Source: Xanthomonas sp. AM6
Lineage (GTDB): Bacteria > Pseudomonadota > Gammaproteobacteria > Xanthomonadales > Xanthomonadaceae
Assembly: GCF_025665335.1 (NCBI RefSeq)
Contig: NZ_CP106869.1
Span: 3,126,501-3,190,500, forward strand
Direction: 5' to 3'
Length of the DNA stretch: 64,000 nt
In this document: positions 35,810 to 45,419 of the stretch, in pieces
How positions within the stretch are numbered: the first letter of the stretch is position 1
Layout of the letters: each line of letters opens with the position of its first letter
The notes under the pieces: generated by a model
Database searches by the model: none
What the model was told of the DNA's origin: nothing
Seen by the model: the letters and a program-made list of their open reading frames with translations, nothing else
Made by a program: the position numbers and the translations under genes

Positions 35810-37252
35810 CTACGCCGTCCCGCCCACCGTCAGCCCGTCGATCAGCAGCGACGGCTGGCCGACGCCGACCGGCACGCTCTGGCCGTCCTTGCCGCACACG
35901 CCCACGCCTTCGTCCAGCGCCAGGTCGTGGCCGATCATGCGTACCTTCTGCATGGTCTCCGGGCCGTTGCCGATCAGCGTGGCGCCCTTCACCGGCGCGG
36001 TGACCTTGCCGTCCTCGATCAGGTAGGCCTCGGTGGCCGAGAACACGTACTTGCCGCTGGTGATGTCGACCTGGCCGCCGCCGAAATTGACCGCGTACAG
36101 GCCCTTCTTCACCGAGCGGATCATCTCCTGCGGGTCGTGCTGGCCGGCCAGCATATAGGTGTTGGTCATGCGCGGCATCGGCAGGTGCGCGAACGACTCG
36201 CGGCGGCCGTTGCCGGTCGGCGCCACGCCCATCAGCCGCGCGTTCAGCGAATCCTGCATGTAGCCCACCAGCACGCCGTCCTCGATCAGCGTGGTGCAGT
36301 TGCTCGGCGTGCCCTCGTCGTCGACGTTGAGCGAGCCGCGGCGGCCGGCAAGCGTGCCGTCGTCGACGATGGTCACCCCCGGCGAGGCCACGCGCTGGCC
36401 GACGCGGCCGGCATAGACGCTGGTGCCCTTGCGCGCGAAGTCGCCTTCCAGGCCGTGGCCGACCGCCTCGTGCAGCAGCACCCCGGGCCAGCCGGAGCCC
36501 AGCACCACCGGCATCACCCCGGCCGGCGCCGGCACCGCCTCCAGGTTCACCAGCGCCTGGCGCAGCGCTTCCCTGGCGAAGGCTTCGGGGCGGCCATCGG
36601 CGAACAGCACCTCGTAGCCGTAGCGGCCGCCGCCGCCGGAGTAGCCGGATTCGCGGCGCCCGTTCTGCTCGACGATCACCTGCACGTTCAGCCGCACCAG
36701 CGGGCGCACGTCGGCGGCGAGCACGCCGTCGCTGCGCGCCACCAGCACCGTGTCCACGCCGCCGGACAGGCCGACCATCACCTGCTGCACGCGCGGGTCG
36801 GCGGCACGCAGGAACTGGTCCAGGCGCCGCAGCATCTCGACCTTGAGGTCGTTGCCCATGCCGTCCACCGGGTCCAGCGCCGGGTACAGCGCGCGCCCGC
36901 CGCCGCGCAGCAGCGATTGCGCCGGCTGCGCGCCGCCGTCGCGGGAAATGGCCCGCGCCGACTGCGCCGCGGCCAGCAGCGCGTCGCGGTGGATGTCGTC
37001 GGAATAGGCGAAGCCGGTCTTCTCGCCGGAGATCGCGCGCACGCCCACGCCCTGCTCGATGGAATGCGCACCGTCCTTGACGATGCCGTCCTCCACGCTC
37101 CAGCTCTCGCGGCGGGCATGCTGGAAATACAGGTCGCCGAAGTCGATGCCGGGGCCGAGCAGCGTGCCGAAGGCGCGCTCCAGGCTGGTGGCGTCGAGGC
37201 CGGCGGGAAGCAACAGGCGGGTTTCGGCGAGGCTCAGGGCGTTTTCGGTCAT
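35810..37252 (-). CDS. tldD: Metalloprotease TldD
   Basis: A 480-residue catalytic subunit of the TldD/TldE zinc protease. The HExxxH zinc motif is His261-Glu262 to His266 in '[13 protein letters not shown]', followed by '[24 protein letters not shown]' and the C-terminal '[25 protein letters not shown]', which contributes the Cys ligand region. Its length equals E. coli TldD (481). It lies 63 bp downstream of yhdP on the same strand, the conserved rng-yhdP-tldD order. Start ATG 37252. Confidence 0.97.
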   Translation of the reverse strand: MTENALSLAETRLLLPAGLDATSLERAFGTLLGPGIDFGDLYFQHARRESWSVEDGIVKDGAHSIEQGVGVRAISGEKTGFAYSDDIHRDALLAAAQSARAISRDGGAQPAQSLLRGGGRALYPALDPVDGMGNDLKVEMLRRLDQFLRAADPRVQQVMVGLSGGVDTVLVARSDGVLAADVRPLVRLNVQVIVEQNGRRESGYSGGGGRYGYEVLFADGRPEAFAREALRQALVNLEAVPAPAGVMPVVLGSGWPGVLLHEAVGHGLEGDFARKGTSVYAGRVGQRVASPGVTIVDDGTLAGRRGSLNVDDEGTPSNCTTLIEDGVLVGYMQDSLNARLMGVAPTGNGRRESFAHLPMPRMTNTYMLAGQHDPQEMIRSVKKGLYAVNFGGGQVDITSGKYVFSATEAYLIEDGKVTAPVKGATLIGNGPETMQKVRMIGHDLALDEGVGVCGKDGQSVPVGVGQPSLLIDGLTVGGTA

Positions 37253-37315
37253 GGGCTCAACATGGGGGACGGGAGCGCTCAGCGCAAGCGCGGCCGGCGC
37301 GGGATGCGCGCCGAT

Positions 37316-40300
37316 TCAGGGACTGCGGGACGCCGCCGGCGGTGTCGGCGGCGCCGGCGCACGCGGGGCGTCGCGCTCGATCACCTCCACCTTCGGATCC
37401 TTCCACGGGCCGGTGACGCGGTAGGTGCGCGCGCCGATCGTGCCCAGCGGCTTGCCCAGCACCGCGTTGGCGGCGGCGCCGACTGCCGCGCCGACCGGGC
37501 CGCCGGCGACCGCGCCGACCACGGTCAGCAGGTTGCCGGACTTGGGATTGACGTCGATGGTCTGGTCGAACTGCTGCGCGCGCAGGTCGGCCTGCCCGCG
37601 CACCTTGATCTCCGCGGCGGGGCCGTCGATCAGCATCGATTCGCTGCGCGCCACGCCGTTGCCGAACTGCACCTGGCCGTCGATGCGGTTGAAGGCGAAG
37701 CCCTTGGAGAAGAAGTCGCGGAAGTCGAACATCAGCCGGCGCGGCAGCTGCGCCACGCTCAGCAGGCCGAGCACGCGCCCGGCGCCGGGGTTCAGTTCCA
37801 GCAGCTGGCCGTTGCGCGCGGCCACGTCGAGCTGGCCCTGCAAGGTGGCCAGCTGGAACCCGGCCGGGTCGCCCGGCCAGGCCGCGCGCAGGTTCAGCGT
37901 GCCTTCGCCGCCGCGCAGCTGGCCGCCGAAATCCAGGCTCTGCATCAGCTCGCCCAGGTCCTGGCTGTCCACGCTGGCGATGAGCTGGGTGCGCGCGCTG
38001 GCGGCCTTGCCGCGCCAGTCGCCGCTGATGTCGATCTTCTGCTTGTCCGAGCGCAGGTGCAGCTGGTCCACGCGCATGCCGTCGATCAGCTTGCGGGTCC
38101 GCAGCGAGGCCGCGCCGAGCTGCATCGTGCCCAGGCGCAGGTCGTCCACGTCCAGCGCCAGCGCCGGGATCGTGGCCGGGTCGATCGTGCTGGTCAGCGG
38201 CCGCACCGCCGCGGCCACGGGCGCGGCTGCCGCCGTCGGGTCGGGCGTCGCGCTGGGCGCAGGAGTCGCGGTCGCCGCCGGAGCCGCGGCCGCCGCGCCC
38301 GGCGCCGCGCGCCAGTGCACCCGCGCCAGGCGGCCGCCGAGCACGCCGCCGGGCTTGTTCGGCACGCTCAGTTCGCCGGCCAGCGCCGGCCCGTCCAGCT
38401 GCACGGCCACGGTATCGGCCTGCGGCTGCAGGCGCAGGCGGGTGGCGTCGAACACGCCGCCCAGCAGCAGCAGATGGTCGGCGAGCACGTCGATCTGGCG
38501 CAGCGGCATCGGGTCGGCGGCGCCCGGCGTGGCCGGCGCGTTCGGGTCCGGGCCGCTGACCAGGCCGATCCAGTCGATCGCGTTCAGCGAGGCGGTGCGC
38601 CCGCTCACGGTCAGGCCGTGGCCGGGCGGGTCCCCGGCCACGCGGTCGCTGCCCATCACCACCTTGACCCCGGTCTTGCCGTCCTGGCTGCGCGCGACCA
38701 GCGCCATCAGCTTGCCGAAGGCGACCTCGATGCGCCCGGTGCCGACCGGCAGCGGCACGTTGACCGAGGTCGCCAGCGGCGCCGCGGCGCCCTTGTCCAT
38801 CGGCGCCGGCAGCAGCAACTGGGTGCCGACCAGGTCCGAATGCAGCTGCAGCCGGGTCGGCGGCTGCACCCCGCCGTCGGCGGTCTTGGGCAGGCCCACG
38901 CCGATGTTCCAGCGCGAGCGGCCCTGCACGTAGGGCTTGAGCCAGGCCATCTCCGGCGCCCGGTCGAGCAGTTCGTCCGCGTCCACCGACGCGCTCAACG
39001 CCGCCTCGAAGGCCTGCTGCGGATCGCTGACGCCGTCGCCGGCGCGCAGCGCCAGTTCGCCGGGGTGGCCCTCGTGCAGCACCGCCAGCTGCGGCGCCTC
39101 GAACCCGGTGTCGCGGTAGTCGGCGCGACCGCGCATGTCGTCGAACGCCACGTCCCAGCGGCGGTCGGCGATGTGCGCGCCGAGCAGCTCGACCGTGCCG
39201 CGCAGGTGATGGCCGCCCACGTCGCGGCGCAACGGCTGCAGCAGGTCGAAGCTGACGTCGGCCGGGCCGGAGGCGCTGAGCGCATCCAGGGTCTCGCCGT
39301 AGCGCCGGCGCAGCGGGCTCTGCCGCAGCATCGCCAGCAGCTTGCCGGTGTCGGCGCGGCTGCTGGCCAGCACGCTGAGCTGGCCCTGCTTGTAGTCCGG
39401 CAGCACCGCCGACAGCCGGTCCACCGCCACCCCGCCCAGTTCGCCGCGGCCATGCACCTCGAAGCCGTTGCCGATGAAGGCGACATCGGCGTCCACCTTC
39501 TCCACCGCCGGCCATTCGCGCTGGAAGCGGATCCTGGCATCGTCCAGCCGCGCGGTGGCCTCGAAGCGGCCGTTGTGGTCGACGAACGGCCACTGGTCGA
39601 GGTCGCCGGACACCAGCGCGCGGCCGCCGCGCAGGCGCCCGCCCTGCAGCGCGGCGTCCAGCCAGTCGGTGGCCGCCTTGCTCATCTTCGAATGCACCCA
39701 GAACTTCTTCGCCGCCGTCACCGGCGCGTCCTGCAGGTCGGCGGCCAGGTCGATCCACGGCCGCGAGCCGTCGGCCTGGAAACGCACCCCGCCGCGGACG
39801 TCGGCGCCGTAGTCGGTGCCCTGCACGCGCAGCGCCGGGGTCGCCACGCGCACGTCGTCGCCGTCGCGGAACGCCACGATGCGCCCGGCCAGCCGCACCT
39901 CGTGGACCACGCCGAAGCCGCTGGGCCAGTCGAAGCGCACCGGGCTGGCGGCGTCCAGCACCAGCTCCCCGCCCTGCGCGTCGCCATCGAAGCGGCCGCG
40001 CAGGCCGCTCACCCCGGGCGACTGCCCGACCGGCGCGAACGCCAGTTCGGTCAGCCGGCCCTGCGCGTACAGCGGCCCGCCGGCCGTGCCGGTCAGCGCC
40101 ACCCGGGTCAGCTGCAGCCGCGGCCTGGCCGCGTGCAGCCAGGCACGCAGGGTCGGCGACAGGCCGTCGCTGAGCGCGGCCACCGCCAGCAGCGGCGCCG
40201 CGTCCAGGCGCTCGCCGAGCAGCGCGAAGCGGCGCCCGCCGGCCACGGTCAGCCCGTCCAGGCGCTGCGTCGGCTGGCCGGCCTGGCCGATCTGCAGCCG

Positions 40301-41227
40301 CGGCGCATCCAGCCGCCAGCCACCGTCGATCTGCCGCCAGCGCGCGGTGGCGCGCAGCGTGGTGAACGCGGTCTGCGGCCGCGCGCCGCCGGCGGCCAGC
40401 GGGGCGCCGCTCAGGCGCAGGTCGCGCAAGGTGGCCTCGACGCTGACCCCGACGATCCGGTGCCGCTGCAGCTGCGCCCAGCCCTGCACCGAGCCGGCGC
40501 CGCCTTCGACGCGGATCCCGGCGGCATGCAGCAGCCCCGACCAGCCGTCCAGTTCGGCCGGACGCGCGGCCACATAGGCCTGGCCGTCGCCGCGCCGACG
40601 GTCCATGTCCAGCACCGCGGTCAGCGGCGCCTGCTTCAGGTCGATCCAGGCCTGCGCGCCCACGCGCAGGCGCTCGCCGTCCACGCGCAGGCGCAGGTCG
40701 ATCTTCGGCAGCTGCGCGTCCAGGCCCAGTTCCGGCGCGTGCAACGCCAGGCGGCCGTCGATGACCTGCAACTCGCCCAGGCCCTGCAGGGCGTCCAGCG
40801 GATCGCCGCCGTGCGCGGCCGGCAGCCCCTGCACCGACCAGGTGCCGTCGGCGCCGCGCAGCAGGGTCAGCGCCAGCCCGCGCAGGCGCAGCTCGGTGAA
40901 CGAGCGGCCCGGCAGCAGGCCGGCGTACATCGACACCAGCACCTCGGCCTGGCCGATGCGCACCCCGTCGCCGGCGCCGATGCGCAGGCCGTCCAGGCGC
41001 AGCAGCGGCCCGCGCCGGGTCCAGGCGGTCTCGACCCGGTCGAACTGGATCGGCCGCCCGGCGCGCTCGCTGAGCCAGGCCTGGATCCGCTGCGGATGCC
41101 GCTCCACGAACGGCAGCGCCTGGCTCAGCGCCCCCACCAGCAACGCCACGCACACCAGCCCGACCGCCACCGCATAGAACGCGAAACGGCGGGCCAGGCG
41201 CAGGCGGCGGCGCAGGGGGGTGGGCAT
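37316..41227 (-). CDS. yhdP: YhdP family envelope protein (AsmA-like)
   Basis: A 1303-residue protein of the YhdP/TamB/AsmA superfamily, which bridges inner and outer membranes and moves phospholipids through a hydrophobic groove. An N-terminal transmembrane anchor (about residues 13-35) is followed by a very long periplasmic region with DUF3971 and AsmA C-terminal domains ('FDFRDFFSKGFAFNRIDGQV', 'VNPKSGNLLTVVGAVAGGP'). A Pro/Ala/Thr-rich insert lies near residue 985. The Pro-rich end is short. Length is close to E. coli YhdP (1266). It follows rng and precedes tldD. Start ATG 41227. Confidence 0.94.
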   Translation of the reverse strand: MPTPLRRRLRLARRFAFYAVAVGLVCVALLVGALSQALPFVERHPQRIQAWLSERAGRPIQFDRVETAWTRRGPLLRLDGLRIGAGDGVRIGQAEVLVSMYAGLLPGRSFTELRLRGLALTLLRGADGTWSVQGLPAAHGGDPLDALQGLGELQVIDGRLALHAPELGLDAQLPKIDLRLRVDGERLRVGAQAWIDLKQAPLTAVLDMDRRRGDGQAYVAARPAELDGWSGLLHAAGIRVEGGAGSVQGWAQLQRHRIVGVSVEATLRDLRLSGAPLAAGGARPQTAFTTLRATARWRQIDGGWRLDAPRLQIGQAGQPTQRLDGLTVAGGRRFALLGERLDAAPLLAVAALSDGLSPTLRAWLHAARPRLQLTRVALTGTAGGPLYAQGRLTELAFAPVGQSPGVSGLRGRFDGDAQGGELVLDAASPVRFDWPSGFGVVHEVRLAGRIVAFRDGDDVRVATPALRVQGTDYGADVRGGVRFQADGSRPWIDLAADLQDAPVTAAKKFWVHSKMSKAATDWLDAALQGGRLRGGRALVSGDLDQWPFVDHNGRFEATARLDDARIRFQREWPAVEKVDADVAFIGNGFEVHGRGELGGVAVDRLSAVLPDYKQGQLSVLASSRADTGKLLAMLRQSPLRRRYGETLDALSASGPADVSFDLLQPLRRDVGGHHLRGTVELLGAHIADRRWDVAFDDMRGRADYRDTGFEAPQLAVLHEGHPGELALRAGDGVSDPQQAFEAALSASVDADELLDRAPEMAWLKPYVQGRSRWNIGVGLPKTADGGVQPPTRLQLHSDLVGTQLLLPAPMDKGAAAPLATSVNVPLPVGTGRIEVAFGKLMALVARSQDGKTGVKVVMGSDRVAGDPPGHGLTVSGRTASLNAIDWIGLVSGPDPNAPATPGAADPMPLRQIDVLADHLLLLGGVFDATRLRLQPQADTVAVQLDGPALAGELSVPNKPGGVLGGRLARVHWRAAPGAAAAAPAATATPAPSATPDPTAAAAPVAAAVRPLTSTIDPATIPALALDVDDLRLGTMQLGAASLRTRKLIDGMRVDQLHLRSDKQKIDISGDWRGKAASARTQLIASVDSQDLGELMQSLDFGGQLRGGEGTLNLRAAWPGDPAGFQLATLQGQLDVAARNGQLLELNPGAGRVLGLLSVAQLPRRLMFDFRDFFSKGFAFNRIDGQVQFGNGVARSESMLIDGPAAEIKVRGQADLRAQQFDQTIDVNPKSGNLLTVVGAVAGGPVGAAVGAAANAVLGKPLGTIGARTYRVTGPWKDPKVEVIERDAPRAPAPPTPPAASRSP

Positions 41228-41230
41228 TAG

Positions 41231-41350
41231 GGGCCGGGAATGGGGATTGGGGAGTGGGGATTCGCGAAAGCCGCGGCGATGCGCGCGGACAGTGGACGGT
41301 TGCGATCGTGCCGCTCAACCAATCCCCACTCCCCAATCCCGAATCCCGGC
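41231..41350. repeat. Inverted-repeat element with GGGATT arms
   Basis: The left arm (41231-41262, 'gggccgggaatggggattgg...') and the right arm (41321-41350) are almost perfect reverse complements over about 31 bp and enclose about 58 bp. The element fills the whole 124-bp spacer between rng and yhdP, so the polycistronic message would carry a long hairpin here. The same architecture is present inside the start of nadD. Confidence 0.88.
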
Positions 41351-41351
41351 C

Positions 41352-42842
41352 TCACAACAACACCACGTCGAACTGCTCCTGCAGGTACTGCTCGTCGGCC
41401 TGGAAGCGGATGGTCTTGCCGAGGAATTCCTCCAGTTCGGCCACCGCCGAGGATTCCTCGTCGGTGATCCGCGCCACCACCTTGGTCGAGGCGATCACCA
41501 GCAAGCGCGCCGCGTCGAACTGGCGCACGGCGCGGGTGATCTCGCGGAAGATCTCGTAGGTGACGGTCTCGGCGGTCTTGATCGAGCCGCGCCCGCTGCA
41601 CTCCGGGCAGGGCTCGGACAGCTGCCGCTCCAGGCTTTCGACGGTGCGCTTGCGGGTCATCTCCACCAGGCCCAGCGGCGAGAACTCGTACACCGTGGTC
41701 TTGGCGTGGTCGCGCGACAGGGCCTTCTCCAGCGTGCGCAGCACCTGGCGGCGATGCTCGGCGTCGTCCATGTCGATGAAGTCGATGATGATGATGCCGC
41801 CCAGGTTGCGCAGCCGCAGCTGCCGCGCCACCGCCTGCGCCGCCTCCAGGTTGGTGCGGAACACCGTCTCCTCGAGGTTGCGCTGGCCCAGGAACGAGCC
41901 GGTGTTGACGTCGATGGTGGTCATCGCCTCGGTCTGGTCGATCACCAGGTAGCCGCCGGACTTCAGCGGCACCTGCTTGTCCAGCGCGCGCGCGATCTCG
42001 TCCTCCACGCCGTACAGGTCGAAGATCGGGCGGTCGCCGGTGTACAGCTCCAGGCGCTCGGCCAGCACCGGCATGTACTTGGCGACGAACGCCTGCAGGC
42101 GCTCGAAGGTCTCGTGCGAATCGACCTTGACCTTCTCCACGTCCTTGCGGATCAGATCGCGCACCGCGCGCAGCGGCAGGCTCAGGTCCTCGTAGATGAT
42201 GCTGGCCGGCGCGCCCTCGCGCCCGCGCCGCTCGACCACGTTCCACACCCGCGACAGGTAGGCGATGTCCTCGGCCAGCGCCTCGGCCGGCTGGCCCTCG
42301 GCGTTGGTGCGGATGATGTAGCCGAAGCCGCCGTGGCTGGCGGCCAGGTCGGCGACCAGGGTCTTCAGGCGCAGCCGCTCGGCCTCGTCCTCGATCCGCG
42401 CCGACACCCCGATCACCCGCGACTGCGGCAGCAGCACCAGGTAGCGCGAGGGGATGCTGATCTGCGTGGTCAGCCGCGCGCCCTTGCTGCCGATCGGATC
42501 CTTGACCACCTGCACCACGATGTCCTGGCCGTCGCGCAGCAGCTCCACGATCGGCACCGCCGAGGACACCGGCAACGGCGGCGCCTCCTCGGTATCGCCG
42601 TTGGCCACCGGCGCCGGCCGCACCACGTCGTTGGCGTGCAGGAACGCCGCGCGCTCCAGCCCGACCTCGACGAACGCCGCCTGCATGCCCGGCATCACCC
42701 GCTGCACCCGGCCCTTGTAGATGTTGCCCACCACCCCGCGGCGCCAGCCGCGCTCGATGTGCAGTTCCTGCAGCATGCCGTTCTCGATGACGGCCACCCG
42801 GGTCTCGCGTGGTGTGACGTTGACCAGGATCTCTTGCGACAT
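41352..42842 (-). CDS. rng: Ribonuclease G
   Basis: A 496-residue endoribonuclease that processes the 5' end of 16S rRNA and degrades some mRNAs. It contains the S1 RNA-binding domain near the N-terminus ('GNIYKGRVQRVMPGMQAAFVEV'), the RNase E/G catalytic core with 'TIDVNTGSF' and 'GGIIIIDFIDM', and the Zn-link 'CPECSGRG'. It lacks the long scaffold tail of RNase E, so RNase G is the correct call. ATG 42842 overlaps the maf stop codon by one base; TTG 42845 is less likely. The maf-rng-yhdP-tldD order is conserved in proteobacteria. Confidence 0.96.
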   Translation of the reverse strand: MSQEILVNVTPRETRVAVIENGMLQELHIERGWRRGVVGNIYKGRVQRVMPGMQAAFVEVGLERAAFLHANDVVRPAPVANGDTEEAPPLPVSSAVPIVELLRDGQDIVVQVVKDPIGSKGARLTTQISIPSRYLVLLPQSRVIGVSARIEDEAERLRLKTLVADLAASHGGFGYIIRTNAEGQPAEALAEDIAYLSRVWNVVERRGREGAPASIIYEDLSLPLRAVRDLIRKDVEKVKVDSHETFERLQAFVAKYMPVLAERLELYTGDRPIFDLYGVEDEIARALDKQVPLKSGGYLVIDQTEAMTTIDVNTGSFLGQRNLEETVFRTNLEAAQAVARQLRLRNLGGIIIIDFIDMDDAEHRRQVLRTLEKALSRDHAKTTVYEFSPLGLVEMTRKRTVESLERQLSEPCPECSGRGSIKTAETVTYEIFREITRAVRQFDAARLLVIASTKVVARITDEESSAVAELEEFLGKTIRFQADEQYLQEQFDVVLL

Positions 42843-43408
42843 CAAAGCACTCCGAAGGCGCGCAGCAGGTGGGAAGTTTGATGCAGAGGCAGGCCCATCA
42901 CCCCGGAATAGCTGCCGTCCAGGCGGCTGACGAAGCGCTCGGCGCCGCCCTGGATCGCATAGGCGCCGGCCCGGCCCATCGGCTCGCCGCTGGCCACGTA
43001 GTCGGCGATGTCCTGCGCCGACAGGACCGCGAAACTGACCTCGGTCGGTACCAGCACGACCTCCTCGCGCGCCGCGCCGACCAGCGCCACCGCGGTCATC
43101 GCCTGGTGGGTGCGCCCGGACAGCGCGGCGAGCATCGCCGCCGCGGCGTCGGCGTCGGCCGGCTTGCCGAACACGCGATCGTCCAGCACCACTTCGGTGT
43201 CGGCGCCGAGCACCACCGCGTCGGCCGCGCCGCCGAGCTGCGCCAGCCCGGCGCGGGCCTTGTCCAGCGCCACGCGGCGCACGTAGGCGGGCGCCGATTC
43301 GCCGGCCGCGCGCTCTTCCGGCACCTCCAGATCGAGGATCCGGAACGGCACGCCCAGGCGCGTCAGCAGGTCGTTTCTGCGGGGGGAACGGGAAGCGAGA
43401 TACAGCAT
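42842..43408 (-). CDS. maf: Maf-like nucleoside triphosphate pyrophosphatase
   Basis: A 188-residue house-cleaning pyrophosphatase that hydrolyses dTTP/UTP or modified nucleotides. The N-terminal '[18 protein letters not shown]' binds phosphate, '[16 protein letters not shown]' carries the catalytic Asp, and '[18 protein letters not shown]' with '[10 protein letters not shown]' completes the site. The arrangement resembles the YhdE (dTTP/UTP) branch. Its stop codon overlaps the rng start (TGATG), so the genes are coupled. Start ATG 43408. Confidence 0.95.
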   Translation of the reverse strand: MLYLASRSPRRNDLLTRLGVPFRILDLEVPEERAAGESAPAYVRRVALDKARAGLAQLGGAADAVVLGADTEVVLDDRVFGKPADADAAAAMLAALSGRTHQAMTAVALVGAAREEVVLVPTEVSFAVLSAQDIADYVASGEPMGRAGAYAIQGGAERFVSRLDGSYSGVMGLPLHQTSHLLRAFGVL

Positions 43409-43541
43409 GGCGGAAGGATAACCCGCCGGGCCTGACTGAACGATCGCTAATTCCGGCACCATGCGCACAACCCCGGCGCGCATCACGACGCGTTCATCGT
43501 CGCGGCAACACCCTCGCCCCCACTCTTCAAGGAGAACCCCG

Positions 43542-44276
43542 ATGCGTCCATTGTCCGTCCGTCCGCTGCTGCTGGCCCTGACCCTCGCCCTAGGAGGCAC
43601 GATGACCGCCCATGCCCAGACCGCCGCGCCGGCCTACGCCGTGCCCGCCGACGGCACCCTGCTCAACATCGCCGCCCAGGCCGAGGCCAAGCATGCGCCG
43701 GACGTGGCCACGCTGTCGGCCGGGGTGGTCACCCAGGCCGTCGACAGCGCCGCGGCGATGCGCCAGAACGCCGAGCAGATGACCAAGGTGCTGGCCGCGG
43801 TGCGCGCCGCCGGCATCGCCGACAAGGACGTGCAGACCAGCGGCATCAGCCTCAGCCCGCAGTACAAGTACGCCGAGAACCAGGCGCCGCAGATCATCGG
43901 CTACCAGGCCAGCAATTCGGTCAACCTGAAGGTGCGCGACATCGCCAAGCTCGGCAAGGTGCTCGACGCGCTGGCCGCGCAGGGCGCCAACCAGATCAAC
44001 GGCCCCACCTTCGAGATCGACGATCCGGAACCGCTGTACGACCAGGCCCGGGTCGATGCGCTGAAGAAGGCGCAGGCCCGCGCGCAGACCTACGCCAAGT
44101 CGCTGGGCCTGCGCGTGCGCCGCATCGTCAGCATTTCCGAAGGCGGCGGCGGTGGCGTGCGCCCGGTGCCGATGATGCGCGCGATGGCGATGAAGGCGGA
44201 GATGGACACCCCGGTGGCCGCCGGCGAAAGCAGCGTGTCGGTCAACCTGGACGTAGTGTTCGAACTGGGCAAGTAA
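43542..44276 (+). CDS. SIMPL domain (DUF541) periplasmic protein
   Basis: A 244-residue secreted protein with signal peptide cleaved near 'MTAHAQTAA' and a DUF541/SIMPL domain: '[23 protein letters not shown]', '[18 protein letters not shown]', '[19 protein letters not shown]', and '[24 protein letters not shown]'. SIMPL proteins (e.g. E. coli YggE) are linked to oxidative stress and mechanosensing; the exact role is unknown. AAGGAGAACCCCG before ATG 43542 is a strong ribosome binding site. A hairpin follows the stop codon. Confidence 0.93.
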   Translation: MRPLSVRPLLLALTLALGGTMTAHAQTAAPAYAVPADGTLLNIAAQAEAKHAPDVATLSAGVVTQAVDSAAAMRQNAEQMTKVLAAVRAAGIADKDVQTSGISLSPQYKYAENQAPQIIGYQASNSVNLKVRDIAKLGKVLDALAAQGANQINGPTFEIDDPEPLYDQARVDALKKAQARAQTYAKSLGLRVRRIVSISEGGGGGVRPVPMMRAMAMKAEMDTPVAAGESSVSVNLDVVFELGK

Positions 44277-44298
44277 GCCCTGCCGCACCAGCGGTACC

Positions 44299-44328
44299 GA
44301 CGACGGCGCCTGCGGGCGCCGTCGTCGT
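44299..44328 (+). terminator. Terminator-like hairpin after SIMPL gene
   Basis: GACGACGGCGCC(tgcg)GGCGCCGTCGTC: a perfect 12-bp stem starting 22 bp after the stop, followed only by GTTCC. Probably a terminator despite the poor T-run. Confidence 0.65.
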
Positions 44329-44573
44329 TCCTGCGCCAGGCACGGCGCCGGAACCATGGCGCATCGCGGAGCCTGCGCGCTGCTGCGGAACGCCGGCCCG
44401 ACCGCCATGGACGGTGTCCGGACGGCGATGCCCCGATGCGGCGCTTGCCAAGTCCAGGGCGACAGGCTCAATGTCGGAAGCGCCGGCGGGTGCCGCCTTG
44501 ACCCCGTCCGCCGCGCTGGCGCGTTTGGTCGTACCGCAAGTCCACAAGACGCACATCATCATGGAGGTGGATC

Positions 44574-45251
44574 ATGGTTCGCACGCAACTCCCCGCTCCC
44601 TCGTTCGGCATCGACCTGTCCCGCATCCTGGCGCTCAGCGCCGCGATCGGCCTGCACCTGCTGGCCCTGCTGCTGTTGCTGATCCCGCTCTCGCACGTGG
44701 CGCCGCCGCAGGAACCGGCGAAGGCCGAGCCGCGCTGGCAGCAACCGGTGGTGGTGCCGGTCACCCCCGCACCGCCGATCCCCACCGTGCCGACCGAAAG
44801 GAAGCCGGTCGCCACCCAGCCACGGGTCCCGACCGCCACGCCGGTCCCGACGCCGGTACAGGCGCCGCTGGTCGATGCCAGCCCGGCGCCGCTCCCGGCG
44901 GCCGCCGCCGACCCCGCGCCGGCGGCGGTGGCCGAGCCCAGCGTGCCGCCCGGCCCGGCCAATGCGCCGGTCGCCGGCATGCAGTTGCAGTACCTGCGCG
45001 CGCCGGCCCCGCCCTACCCGCGCGACGCGTTGCGCGAGGGCCTGCAGGGCAGCGTGCTGCTGCGCGTGCTGGTCGGCGTCGACGGCCAACCGCTGGAGGT
45101 CAGCATCGCCAAGAGCAGTGGCCACCGGATCCTCGACCAGGCCGCGCGCGAGCAGGTGCTGAAACGCTGGAAATTCCATGCTGCATTGCAGCAGGGGGTC
45201 CCGGTTCAGGCGTACGGGCTGGTGCCGGTGGATTTTTCGCTCGACCATTGA
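44574..45251 (+). CDS. tonB: TonB family energy-transducing protein
   Basis: A 225-residue TonB. The N-terminal signal anchor (about residues 16-40, 'IGLHLLALLLLLIPL') holds it in the inner membrane, a Pro-rich spacer (about 45-125) spans the periplasm, and the C-terminal TonB domain 'YPRDALREGLQGSVLLRVLV' to 'ILDQAAREQVLKRWKF' contacts receptors. GGAGG lies 7 nt before ATG 44574. No exbB or exbD is nearby, so it must use a shared or distant ExbBD. It lies 168 bp upstream of a TonB-dependent receptor on the same strand, so it may be dedicated to it. Confidence 0.93.
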   Translation: MVRTQLPAPSFGIDLSRILALSAAIGLHLLALLLLLIPLSHVAPPQEPAKAEPRWQQPVVVPVTPAPPIPTVPTERKPVATQPRVPTATPVPTPVQAPLVDASPAPLPAAAADPAPAAVAEPSVPPGPANAPVAGMQLQYLRAPAPPYPRDALREGLQGSVLLRVLVGVDGQPLEVSIAKSSGHRILDQAAREQVLKRWKFHAALQQGVPVQAYGLVPVDFSLDH

Positions 45252-45261
45252 ATGCTGGGCC

Positions 45262-45296
45262 GGCCCCGGCGCAGAAGCGCGCGCCGGGGCCGCTTT
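45262..45296 (+). terminator. Hairpin after tonB
   Basis: GGCCCCGGCGC pairs with GCGCCGGGGCC around a short loop about 12 bp after the tonB stop; it is followed by GCTTTAATTC. Likely terminates tonB, which would mean the receptor has its own promoter in the AT-rich sequence that follows. Confidence 0.65.
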
Positions 45297-45419
45297 AATT
45301 CAAAATTCACAATTCATTCACCTTAAATACACCTAGATGGCACTCAGCCGACCCTCACGTGTCGGCGCTTTTAGCAAAATTAGAAATCAAAACTTGCGCT
45401 TCCAGTTAGGAGAGAGACT
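45297..45419 (+). promoter_or_regulatory. AT-rich leader and attenuator-like hairpin of TonB receptor 2
   Basis: Directly after the tonB terminator the sequence turns AT-rich ('aattcaaaattcacaattca'), a likely promoter. Downstream, GCCGAC (45347-45352) pairs with GTCGGC (45361-45366), followed by GCTTTTA: an intrinsic-terminator-like hairpin inside the leader, about 50 bp before the receptor start. AGGAGAGAGACT is the receptor's ribosome binding site. Confidence 0.5.

Noticed and set aside
35927-41230. Very long open frame on the plus strand opposite tldD and yhdP
   Set aside because: It is antisense to two clear genes and its translation is low-complexity His/Gln/Arg/Ala, the usual mirror of GC-rich coding DNA. 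No start signal or domain.
41352-42842. RNase E instead of RNase G
   Set aside because: The protein ends after the Zn-link and small domain at 496 residues; no long C-terminal scaffold, and the maf-rng-yhdP order is that of rng.
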